A DNA stretch of 64,000 bases, from contig CM019215.1 of assembly GCA_009741485.1 (NCBI GenBank), positions 82,014,111 through 82,078,110 of the forward strand, given 5' to 3'. Shown piece by piece: positions 12,680 through 23,600 of this stretch (positions within the stretch are counted from its first letter, which is position 1; every line of letters starts with the position of its first letter). Position numbers and translations under genes: made by a program. Origin of the DNA: Malurus cyaneus samueli. Taxonomy: Eukaryota > Chordata > Aves > Passeriformes > Maluridae. The notes beneath the pieces are model-generated. The model did not search any database. It saw only the letters and a program-made list of their open reading frames with translations, and was not told where the DNA came from.

Positions 12680-12695
12680 AAGTTTTATATACCTG

Positions 12696-15600
12696 CCTTG
12701 TCTTGTTACTTCTGCCCTTCTCTGGAAAAGATCATTGCATCAAAAGAACTTTTACAGGAGAGGGGTCTAATGCACAGAAATTCTTCAGCCTTAAATATTT
12801 TCACATAGCAGGTGGTAGGCTGAACTTGCTCAATTTCCTTTCTCTGGGTGCTTGGCTTCTAGACAAATGGCTTTACTGCCATTTTCATGCAGGTTCTCCT
12901 CCTCTCCTGTGTCTCCTATGCCACAGTTTTGTTTTGGTTTTTTTTTTTTTCTCCTTCTCTTTTCTGATTTCTCCAGCAGTTGCCATGCCAGAGACAGCTT
13001 TGTAGTCATGAGATTGAAATGAGAGGTCTGTGGTTAAGCTTCTATTTGCCAAAGCAGGGCAGCGCCTGTGACAGTGCCTGCTCACCTAACCTGAACTTCA
13101 TCCAGTGTTTGGAAAAGTTGTGAGTTCGCATGAGCCAAAGAACTGACAGCAATTCAACTGTGGAGAAAGTGGGATGAGACTCTTTAGTTTGTTAGTATAA
13201 AGGTAGCATCTTTACCCAACTCGGTCCCATCTCTCCAACTCCTAGCAAAGTACAGCTTTCACTAATCAGAGTTCTACTTCACAGCAGTTGTAGTAATTTG
13301 AGTGAGGATCCCAGAAAAAAACAGCATTTTAACTACTGCAGTGAAAAAATTACTGTGTAGCAGCAAACTGAAAAGGCAGGTTGTTCTCAGTAGCTTTGCC
13401 TCCTAAATTTCATGTCTCTGTTGGTATATGTTGGTTGCAGGAGTTTTTCCAAGTGTTAATTAGTTTTCAGATATTGAGATTTTTCAAGAAGATGGCGAGA
13501 AGTTGTTCTGTGCAGGGTTTGTGGATATTTGGTTTTTTCTCGATTATCCCTCTTAACTATGGTACTGTAGCATTCAGGACTGGAAAAGAAAAGAGGAACC
13601 TATTTAATGAGAAGAATTACCAGAACATTTTAAATTAACTTTTCCCCCTGCTTCCTGTTATTTTTTAAAATTAGTGAACCTTTTGGGAGAAAATGTTTTG
13701 TTAAAAGAAAGCAGTTCATCCTCAAAGGATTGTCTTCAATTGCTTATGGCTTTGCCTAAGTAAGGATTCTAAAAACAAAAATGTAGATATTTGCTTTATT
13801 AGCATTGCCTGAACATCTTCAACTTGTTTGCTTTAAATGTTGATGGTCTCATGCTGACCCTAGTAAAATATGAGAGAAAAATCTTAGTATATTTAAAATA
13901 TTGACTCGTGTTCTTCAGCAAAAGTGATTCATGGGCTGAAGGTACCTGGCTTCCTGAATATATGTTTTCTGTATATTAAGCATAAGGCTAACTGGTGTTA
14001 TGCCTATATTTTGTTCTGAAAGAGATTGTTTTCTAAAACTATAAATTAGGCAAATTGCTCTTTTTGTATCTTTTAATGAAGGTGAATAAAGGGAGCTCCT
14101 TAAGAAAAGCTCATCAGTCTTCTGTCAGTCTCTTCCCACTCCCCTTCCACACCAAGGTGGAAAAAAAATGTTGCTTTTACTGTACATGAAAGTATATTCT
14201 GGTTAGAAGAACTAACAGCAGTATTTGAATGCATTTGGGACTAGAGAAGGTGAGGAAGCTGATGGATTGAAAGATTAAAAATCATCCATTAAGAAACACC
14301 TGTTGTGAAGAACAAAGAGTTTTTGTAATATATTCTGGGAATTCATTGCTACTTAGGGACGATAAGATGATTCAAAAAGATAAAGAAAAGCAGATTTGTG
14401 GGATGTTTCTACTCTCTCTGTTGTGACAATGGCATTTTTCTGTTCCTGCAGTCAATAGCTCTACATTTTAGTGCATTTATGTAGGTGGGTATAATGCATT
14501 CAAAATGTTTTAAGTATTTTCCCATATGGAACTTGCTGATGTTAATATTTCAGTAAACCATGAGGAAAACCAGCTCAGGTTCATGGAGCAGAAAGTCACT
14601 GATGTATTGATACAGCAAAGTGATTGACATGGCACTAATCAGAGATGTAGTCACAGAATTTCCTGCATCAGATGTAAGTGCTGATAAATTACAGTACTGA
14701 AGGCAACAAGACTTCAAGGAAAATGGTTCAGTGGTTTTCTGAGTGTGTTGGGCTAATGTTTCTAGCAAAAACATTAGTAGATAATTTGTTTTAGACTATG
14801 AAATTGGTCAACAAAAGCCCAGAGGAGTGTGGTTGTTGAATAAAGCTGCTGAGGTGCTGGATGTCAGCAGCAACTGCTGGATTTATTGTGTGTTAACTAA
14901 TGCAGATGAGTAACCATGATTGAGTAATCATTTTTCTGGAGAAGCTATTTCTGAGGTGTTCTGCCTGTAGGTTTACTGCTGGCTAGGTTTCATCCATACA
15001 GGTAAGCTATAGGAAAAGATTATGTTGCTTGCAGATTTAGTAGCAGCCAATTCAGTGGTAAACAGCCTCTGTCTTTGAGGGCATCTGCACTGACGTGCTG
15101 AACTGGAACTTCCATCGCACTTCCAGTCTGGTGAGAAACTTCCTTAGACTGAAGATTTCCATTTCCTAGAAACTTCTGAGCAAGAGCGGTTCTACTGCAG
15201 AAGTCAGTGACTTGAAACAGTGACTCACTACTTGGTGTTGAGGGCCAACACCATGGCAGTGGTCAGTCTGGTTCCTTTCCCAGCACTGGGACTGCACGTG
15301 CTCGCCACCATCCTTCAGTCACCCCATGTCAGGCTGGTCTGCACTCTGCTCTCTGACTTTGCTGTCCACAGAGGCAGAGGGCTGTTTATTCTCATTTAAA
15401 TTGTGTGTGTGTGTAAATAGAGCTGTTTGCTGTGTATTTGAATATTGCCATTGCCAAAACTATTTGAACTGGCCTTGTGCTGCTGCTCTTTGTCCTGTGC
15501 TTTCACAGAGATTATTCCCAATTCCCAACACCTGAGAGGCTTCTTCAGGAGATGGAGGCAGTAGAATGGAGTCCTGCTGAAGTGACAGCAGAGCGTGTGC

Positions 15601-18600
15601 CTTGTAGGATCACGTGGGTCATTCTGTCAGACATTTGCACCTTGCCTTTAAATATGCTGCAAGGAGAGGGGGAAGTGGTGGCAGGGAAGATGCAGCTGTA
15701 ATGTTTAATAGGTAATAAGGGCTCATTTACATCTGATCCCTTGCTGACAGATGAATGCACTCCATTGATCTAAGTATGAATCATCTCAATCAGGTGAGTT
15801 TTTAAAGGTGTTTAAGATCGTCATCAGTGTGCTGTTAGATATGGCTATGGAGATGTTATGGGGTGTTGTAAGGAGTTAGGGTCTTAGTCCCTCACTGAGA
15901 TGTTGGTGGATGTTTGCCAGCCTTAAAGACTCATCTCCAGGCCTTGAGGAGAATTCTGGGCAGAGCAAGCTCCCCATTTCATGCGAATATTGCTCTTGTC
16001 CCAAAGATGAATATATGACTCAAGTCTTGGAGGTCAGTAGGTATCCTGTGAACATCAAAGTTAAAAATTCACCATGACTTTGTATTTCCTTCCAGAAGTA
16101 TGCAGGCATAGTTATTGCCACATTGGCTGATGATAACCTATCAGCTCAGTGTCTGCTTGCACGTACTTCAAATATCTGACGTAGTAGCGGTGCCTGGTTG
16201 GGAGTGTTCTTCTTTGGAATGAAGACTTGAGGTTTTTGGACAGGCATTTAGCAGTGGTACATTTTTGTGGGATTGTAAAAGGTGTGTTGTGTAAACCACA
16301 CCAGCGTGACTAAGGAGCTTTATTATAGTTGCTCTGTCATGGGAAATATTTGTGTGTTTGAAAATTTCAAGGAGACTGGGCAATAGAATGCTATAGAAGC
16401 TTGCCCTTCACAGGAAGAAAACAGTTTCAAGTTGATAGCATGATTTTATGGGGGAGTGGTGCTTTTTGTTGGGTTTTTTGTTGGTTTGATTTGCTTTTTT
16501 TTTTTTTGTAAATAATAGATTTCTATGTTTTTAAATGAATTTGTTCTAATAGCTAGAGTTCTCAAATTTAATTAGAGCCTCCTGCGCTATAATGCACAGA
16601 TACTTTTCTACCTTTTTTCTCCAGCTCAATGTAGAAAGCTGTACGTATGGGGCCATGTAGAAAGGCCCCATATGTACCCCCTGTGGCAGGTGATGAGGCA
16701 GCTGAAGGCAGCCTTTTTCCCTGGTCCCATGGCAGACTGTCTGCATGGATTACTGGTACTCCAGAAGCTGCACTGTGACCCATCTGCCCTGCAGAGCATT
16801 CCCCTGATTTAGAGGGATCTTTCCTAGAGCTCTAACTTGGTACTGCACTGCCTTTCTTGCTCACCTGCTGAGGGGCAGGTGCTCATATTTACAAAGCCTG
16901 TATTTAGTCCACAGTCTGAAACGCCAAATAACCTTTTCCTAATGAAAGAAAAATATCATCTTAATCCATCAAAAACCTTCTTATCATCCTTTATCCCTCG
17001 ACAGCATGTGAGAGGCAAGGGAATGCCTTCATAGTCTTCATGCACGTGTGAAAAGATATCCTGAGGTGCAACCATGTGCCTTTCAGTGCTGCTTCTCTGC
17101 CCAAGTTTCCATCACATCATTTTGAAGACTTGGATTTAATGCAGAGCCTCCTGATTCTCCTTCCTGAGGAAATGGGGCATCACAAGGACTTCTGTCCATG
17201 TGCAGGTAAGGGGAGTTCAGTAGCACGGATAGAGTGAAGGAACAGCTGGGGATGTGAACATGAGTGTACATTGCTGCTCAGATGCCCACTCAACTGATGT
17301 ATCCACCATCAGTTTTAGGGTTGAAAGTTTTGGAAAGATGGGAGACAAATTCAGGCATTGGCTGAGAGTTAGCTGCCATTTATCCAAGCTCCTGTAAAAG
17401 AGGAGTTTTTACACTGATGCTGAAGGAGTTAATTTCCACACAGCTATAAAACTTGCAGTATTGCATTGATGTTCTTCGTTCAGAATAGCATTTAGCAGGT
17501 AATACCCACTTTTCTCTCTCTGGGAAGGAGATAAGAAGACATCCATACTGACTGCAGCCCTGATAAGTGGTCAGCCAGGCTCACAGTCTGTTTTCCATGG
17601 CAGGATTCACCAAAGAAGGGATCCTGAAATTATCCAAAGTAGTACTTTTCATTCTGTCACACCTCTAAGGCTGTACAGGGTTTTCCTTCTCTCTAATAAA
17701 AACTTCCCAAAGGCTAGCTCACTTTAGACTTGCATGTGTTAGTAGTGAACAGAAACGAGAGGCATCCAAATGTCACCATTAAGTTTGAAACCTTAATATT
17801 TCAAGCATTTTTTTTTTCAAAACAGGTGCTTTGCAAAGGTAGCTGAAAAAAAAAGAAGTTCTGTAATAGAAAAAAAAGTGTAGAACAGGCTAACAAACCA
17901 GTTTTAGTATAAATTTTTAGGTTTTACTTGTGCTACATAAAATGATATATGTGGTAAGTGTGAAAGAATTGACAGTGCTACATGTTGTCTGGTTCATATT
18001 TTATAGCATTCACATTTTCGTTTCTAACAACTGCAATCCATAATTGAGACTGTAAAGCACCCAGTAGTGGCTTCTGTGGGTTTTGGCTCGGAAACATAAA
18101 ATTTAACTCAGAGGAAAATGTCTGAGCTTTCAAAAAGAGGCTGTTTTCACATAGTGGTAGAAAATGAAAGAAATTTCAGCCCAAACAAGAAATACAGACA
18201 GGATCAGGGGTTAGAATGCAAAAGTAATCAAGCTGATGTGCAAGACTGAACGGTCTGGAGCTTCCCTGAGCTGCACAGGCTTTGGCTTTACTCAAAGCCT
18301 TCAAACCCTTCGTTTGACACATTCAGAGCAAGTTGATAACACATAGAACTGCTCATGAGTGTGAGTTTGCTCTTGTAAATCTGTAGTTAGAATGAGCAGC
18401 TGGTAAACAAACACAGCCTATAGCCTCGGTGTTGTGCTAAATGTGAAAAGGGGAAGAGACTTAACAGACTGTTCTGTTTAAAAAGAAACATTTCCTTGTA
18501 CCATAAACACAAACATTTTAAAACATCCTGGCTGGCACAGGGCTGCATGTTTTTGGCAGTGGGTGGACAAGGCTCTGGCTGAGGGATCTGTCCCGGCACT

Positions 18601-19450
18601 GTCCCTCCCTCTCAGCGGGCTCCCTCCAGGACCAACCAGGACTAACACCACTGCCAGTAGCCAGGCATACACCATTCCCACATGTCACATCCACCAGGCA
18701 AGCTGAGTGCGGTGGTCATCCCTCCTACCCCTCATTCCAAACTGAGTTCTGTTTGGCACCAGCAGCCTGTCCAGCCTGAGTGTGGTGAAACCCCGACTCC
18801 TCAGGCAGGGTGACAGGGCTCTGACATTGCAATTGCAAACTCGATGGCTTGCTGAAACCCATCAGCATGATCCTTGCCCAGTCACCTCCAGAAGAGCGAG
18901 GGCAGCAGGAGCAGCCACTGGCCCAAAGCCAGGCACATCATGCAGGGCTGTTTTGAGCCACAGCCCGCTGTGGAGCATCAAACACACACAGGGGTCACCA
19001 GTGCCCAAACAGCTATGTGGTGTCAGAGACCAGGCAGGGCAATGAGGACACCAGGACCTGCTTCAGCACACATCAGACAGGGCCCAGTGCTTGCTGGGAG
19101 CATTGGGGGTGTCGAGCATCGAAAGGAATTTTAGGCAGATTAAAACGGCTTTACAGCCCCTGGAAACTATGTAGAGGTGAAGGTCATAGCTTCATTTTGC
19201 TACATAGGCAGGCCCTCCCTTAGCTACCGGGAAGAAACTCAGTAGCCCTTTCTGTCCTGAGTGTATCATTCCTGTGACCAGAAATCAGACAACAGCACGA
19301 CCGAGGAAGGATGAGATTTAATACTCTCTTCATCTTTTGTGTTTGAATGAGTTTATTTATTTGAAAACATAGCAAAACTCTAGTTTTATTCCTGGTCAAG
19401 GGTTAAATCTAAATACATAAGTGAAAGAACAACTTCCTTCTTTGCTTCAG
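12696..19450. other. Intergenic region between RELCH and TNFRSF11A
   Basis: About 6.8 kb. All open frames are under 110 codons, overlap on both strands and show no domain I recognise. No tRNA-like or repeat family match was seen, apart from simple runs such as the T tract at 16496-16508. GC content rises toward the right edge. Confidence 0.6.
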
Positions 19451-20294
19451 TCAGAAACATGCTCCCAAACTTATTTCTCAGCGTGTGCGCACAGGGCGGG
19501 TTTTGTATCCACAGGGGCAGCTCTGCTGGATCCTCAGGCTGTGTAAACAGCCCTGCCCCGTCCTGCCGCAGCACAGAGGATTCCTGTCCCTGTGTGAGAC
19601 AGGGACATCGCGGGCCGTGCCGGGCCTGTCCCCAGCTGCAGCCGCTCTTTTCCAGGCAGTGCAGGGCTGCCCGTGGTGGCCGCGGAGGCTCTTTGGGGGG
19701 TCAAGAGGCCGCTCTGCACCGTTCCGAGCCGGGTCGCAGGGACCGGCCCCGCGCTCGGCGTGGAGTGGTTTGGGAGAGATCCCAAAGCACATCTTCCGCT
19801 TTTCTTCCCCTCTTGGCAGCAATCCCATCCGCCGGCTCCCGGCATCAGCTAAAGTTCGCCGAGGGGGAAGGGACGGGGACCTCGAGCTGTGCCAGAAGGG
19901 CGAGGCTGCCACCCACATGTCGCACAGGCATAGAGAGGGGACAGGCCTTGGGAAGGGACGGGAAGGAGGCTTTCCTCAGGGCTGGGAGCCGCACCAGGGC
20001 GGATGGGGGCGAGGTGGGAGGCTGCCTGAGGCCCAAGATGTCTTCTGACAGTGACAGGCGATAGGCAGGGGTGGTGAGGAGAAGGCAGCAATTCCAGGGC
20101 AGATGACAGCGAGGGAAGGTGCTGGGGGCTGGATAGGGAAGGCAGAGCCGGGGGGGCAGGTGAATGCACGGCCCTGACGAGAAGGACTGGGACCTGGAAT
20201 GCAATCCCCACCGGCAGGAGGGGGGACGTGGGCATGGTGACTAAACTTTTGTAAAAGGGGGTGGGAGAAGGAAAGGGAGGGACAAGAAGCCAGG

Positions 20295-20453
20295 AAAAAA
20301 AAAAAAAAAAAAAGCCCTGCATGTCAAGTCTGAGGAAATGCTGTGGGAACTGCAGCCAGGCGCCTTTTTTTTTTTTTTTTTCTTTTTCTTCTTCTTGTTC
20401 TCTCTTCTCCCCCTCGTGTAGCTGAGAGGAAGGAAAGGAAGAAAGAGAAGTAG
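20295..20453. repeat. A-tract, T-tract and polypurine/polypyrimidine segment upstream of exon 1
   Basis: A run of 19 A (20295-20313) is followed 51 bases later by a run of 17 T (20365-20381). That run leads into an almost pure pyrimidine stretch to about 20415 and then, from about 20424, an almost pure purine stretch to 20453. The complementary tracts can pair as hairpins, and such tracts can form triplex DNA. The segment ends about 120 bases before the TNFRSF11A start codon. Confidence 0.8.
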
Positions 20454-20571
20454 TCAGCTCAAATGTGCCTCGCTGCGCTGCCGGGGCGCGGGGGCTTGGC
20501 TGGAAGGATCTAGTTTCCCTTCGGTGGCAGGAAAAGGAGCCACGGGAGGAGGCAGAGACGGACACCCAGAC

Positions 20572-20631
20572 ATGCCCGTCCCGTCAGGCTGCTGGCTCCT
20601 TCTCCTGTGCCTCGCTGCCGCTGGCAAACAG
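20572..20631 (+). CDS. TNFRSF11A: TNFRSF11A exon 1: start codon and signal peptide
   Basis: ATG at 20572 has G at -3 (CCAGACATGC) and begins [20 protein letters not shown], a short polar start followed by a Leu/Ala-rich hydrophobic core. The donor GTAAGG starts at 20632, phase 0. The frame stays open upstream to a GTG at 20524, but with no ATG. Human exon 1 likewise encodes little more than the signal peptide. Confidence 0.9.
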
Positions 20632-23600
20632 GTAAGGCTGGGAGCCTGCGGAGGGGGGAGCCGGGAGTCGCATCCCTCCCGCAGGGTTGGTCTGCTCGTC
20701 CCGCTGCTCGGGGGGATCGGCGAGCTCGGAGCCCGCCGCATCCCGCGGATCCCGCCCGCCGGCACTGCCGGAGCGGGGCTGAGCACAGCCTTACCCCCCG
20801 CTCTGGTTTGGGTTTTGGTTTTGTTTTTTATCCCAGCAACTCACAAGCTTCTCTCGCTTCTGTAAAATTAAAGTAGTCCAAACCCAAAGTTGCAAAGGAA
20901 GCCAGAGGATCTGCACGGAAAACAGCCTGCTTCTGCCCAGGGCAGGGTGTGAGAAACCAGAAAATATTTGCAGTGAGGTTGTTGAGGGATATAATTTGCA
21001 TGTAGAGTAAAAATAAGGCAGACTCCACCCTACCGAAGAGATTTATTCGAGAGAGCGTGAGCACACTTGTCCCTCAGGCGTGGGACGCGGGGCTTTCGCA
21101 GCCCAGATTGAGCCTTCCAGCCGCCCCCGCCGGGATGGGTCCCCTCACGCAATGGCCATCGCGCCATCCCACGTGTGGCAGCCCCCGAGCGGCTCCGGGA
21201 CATGGGACGGCCTTGTGACCCCGGGCCCATGAGTGGGAGGCTGAGGCTCGGAGCGGCCGCATAACTCGCTTGGAGGAGGCTGCTGTGCTGCTCACGACAG
21301 AGCCGGGAGCCCAACCCCGGTGCCCGGTCATCTGCCCCAAAGGGCAGCCCTTTCCTCTGGCGGGGGAAGATCTGAGCGAGGTTTGGCTCTGCGGTTGTTT
21401 GCAAACACAGCGTGCCCTGGTGCAGTTCTGTGCGATGCCAGGTGGCTGATGGTCAGTGTGTTACACTCGGGATCGTGGCCAGTCTTCCCCTGCTGTCGGA
21501 AAGACCATTTTCTACAGCCAGCTCTCGCTGAGCCTTGTGAATGGTGTGTATTGCGTTTCCTCCAGTGGTTTACATCTGCAGAACCTTGCTTTACTTTTCC
21601 AAATTATACAGCATAAAAATTATCCCTCTCCCTTCAGGTTATCTAGACCCTTCTAGACTGGTGGGATTTACAAATTCCATGCTGCCCTTTATTTATACTT
21701 TATTTCTTCCTTTAATCAATGTATGGCTTCCCCGCTACCATTTGTATTTCTTTCATCTGAGCTTCTGGTATTTCTCTGTGTCTCATTATTCTTATTAAGT
21801 TATGTAACTTCAAGTGCTTCCCTCAACATGGTGCTGTAACCAGGCCATGGCTGGGTTCCCTGAGAACAAGGTGCAGCTTCAAGAAAAAAAAAAAAAAAAA
21901 AAAGAAAAATAAAAAAAACTCCAAACCTAAACAAAACCCTCTGCTGTCTTACAGCTTACAATTTAATGTCTGACCACACAATCCTGAGAGCCTTTCCTCT
22001 GGATCCCTGGTCCTAAATATGTTGCCTAAAACCACACAGGCCTTTTTTTCCCCTCTAAAACATACGTTTCTTTTTGTCCACCCTCACTCTCAGGCTTCTC
22101 TCAAATTGCTGCTTTCCAGGTGTCTTCCATATGTATATGCATGCCTGCAAATTTCAAAATTGAGTTTTACATCACAGCTTTCAGGTGGTTTGTCCTGCTC
22201 CTCAGTATCCTCAGTGTCTCTCTTTTTTTGCTGCCCTGGTGTTCAAGACTGATCAATGCAGCAGGAAGAGCAGACCTCAATGCTCTTCGTACCTGTACTT
22301 CAGGTCACTAACAGTTGCATGTCTGCTTCCGTCTGGAGCCATTTGGGTTTAGTACAGTTTTTCCCTTTGGACTGTCCTCATTGCCTGGAATTGTCTCAGC
22401 TTTTGACCAAACCTTGGAAATTCAGATTTCCATGGTATAGTTCACAGCATGTTTCAGGTACCCTGATGTAGGAGCCAGAGTGCCTCGTTATTTCTCACCT
22501 CTTGATTCATAGCCTTTCACAGGACAGAAAACAAGGAACTTGTATTTATTTTGGGCTTATGTGTAAAGTCTTTCCACTGCATCCAACACGTGCTTAATTC
22601 TGAGTCTATAAGTGTTTGTGTAGGATGCAATTTTCCATAGCCATTGCTTTGGACAAGTAGCAGCACAAAATTATGGGAAGCTCCAGGAGTTGTAAAGATA
22701 AGGATAAGCTATAATTAGCCAAAGAGCCCATTATTCAATATTCTGCCTTCAAGAGTGAGAAGAACCTACAAGTCAAGAATGTGAAAGCAAGACAAGCTTA
22801 GAGAGGTGCTGCTCTGGGTCAGCCTTTCAGTTTCTCCTTTGTTTGACTGGCTTGAACAGCAGTTTCTTACAAGAACAATGCTTTCTGATGGAACAAATGG
22901 CAGAATACCTGTGGGAGGGCTGAGGTTTTCCTAATGCACTTGTGTTAGTTTAGACTTAATCATAGGGTGAAATAGTGCTTGAACAGTGATATTTGCAATA
23001 TATTTCCTGCAAAGAATGAGAAACATTTGGAGATGTAAGTTATTGCATACTCACTCAGAATTCTGCTGAGAATAGACATCATCATTGTCATCATTTTCAC
23101 CAAAGAGGAAATGGGAATGGAGAATTCGTGACTTGCTCTAGGTCACACACCGAGCGTGGAGCAGAACTTCAGGGAGCAGAGCTGAGCCCTACTTGTCTTG
23201 TGCTTCAGCCACAAGATGATCTTTCCAAGTGTTTCGTTTTGGGCGCCTGTCGGAGGTATTTTGCTCTCTGAGGCATGACCTGCCCAGCTTCTTTGCACGG
23301 AATAGTCATATCCCTTTCCTTGCTTAACACCACTAAAGAGCATCAGTGTTACTGTCAAATGGGAGTCCAAGTCTCTGAGAATGTGCATGTGCAAGTGTGC
23401 AGTAAACCAGTTGCACCACAGACTCTTTTCCTCTTTTGTGGCATGGGATAGGTTCTTCCACTATTTTGTAGCATTGGCTTTATAGGGAAAGTTTCCTCCT
23501 GGCAAGCTTCTGGAATTTTTAGCAATATAGAAATGTTTTGACTAAAATGTATTTTTTTATTTTAACTTCCTAAAATATACAGTCTGTATGATGAGAGTGG

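Larger units (their letters stand above)
11017..12695 (+). other. RELCH: RELCH 3' untranslated region (probable extent)
   Basis: The sequence after the stop is AT-rich and noncoding, with runs such as T-rich 11684-11712. Two canonical AATAAA hexamers lie at 11399-11404 and 12674-12679. The second is followed by a TG/T-rich stretch suited to cleavage, so the longer form is plausible. Small open frames here, for example on the minus strand at 12242-12675, match nothing I recognise. The extent is inferred from the signals only. Confidence 0.6.
19480..21400 (+). promoter_or_regulatory. CpG-rich region with the TNFRSF11A promoter
   Basis: CpG dinucleotides, rare elsewhere in the window, are dense at about 19490-20040, around exon 1 (20460-20790) and at 21060-21380. 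No TATA box is evident close to the start codon, as expected for a CpG-island promoter. The transcription start was not determined. Overlapping long open frames on both strands at 19459-20565 are explained by GC richness. Edges are approximate. Confidence 0.7.

Noticed and set aside
19459..20565. Long open frames on both strands (201 and 187 codons on +, up to 238 on -)
   Set aside because: They overlap each other in several frames in CpG-rich DNA where stops are rare, have low-complexity composition and no domain I recognise.
20524..20571. Upstream in-frame extension of RANK beginning at GTG
   Set aside because: No ATG is present in the extension; ATG at 20572 has a good context and starts a typical signal peptide.
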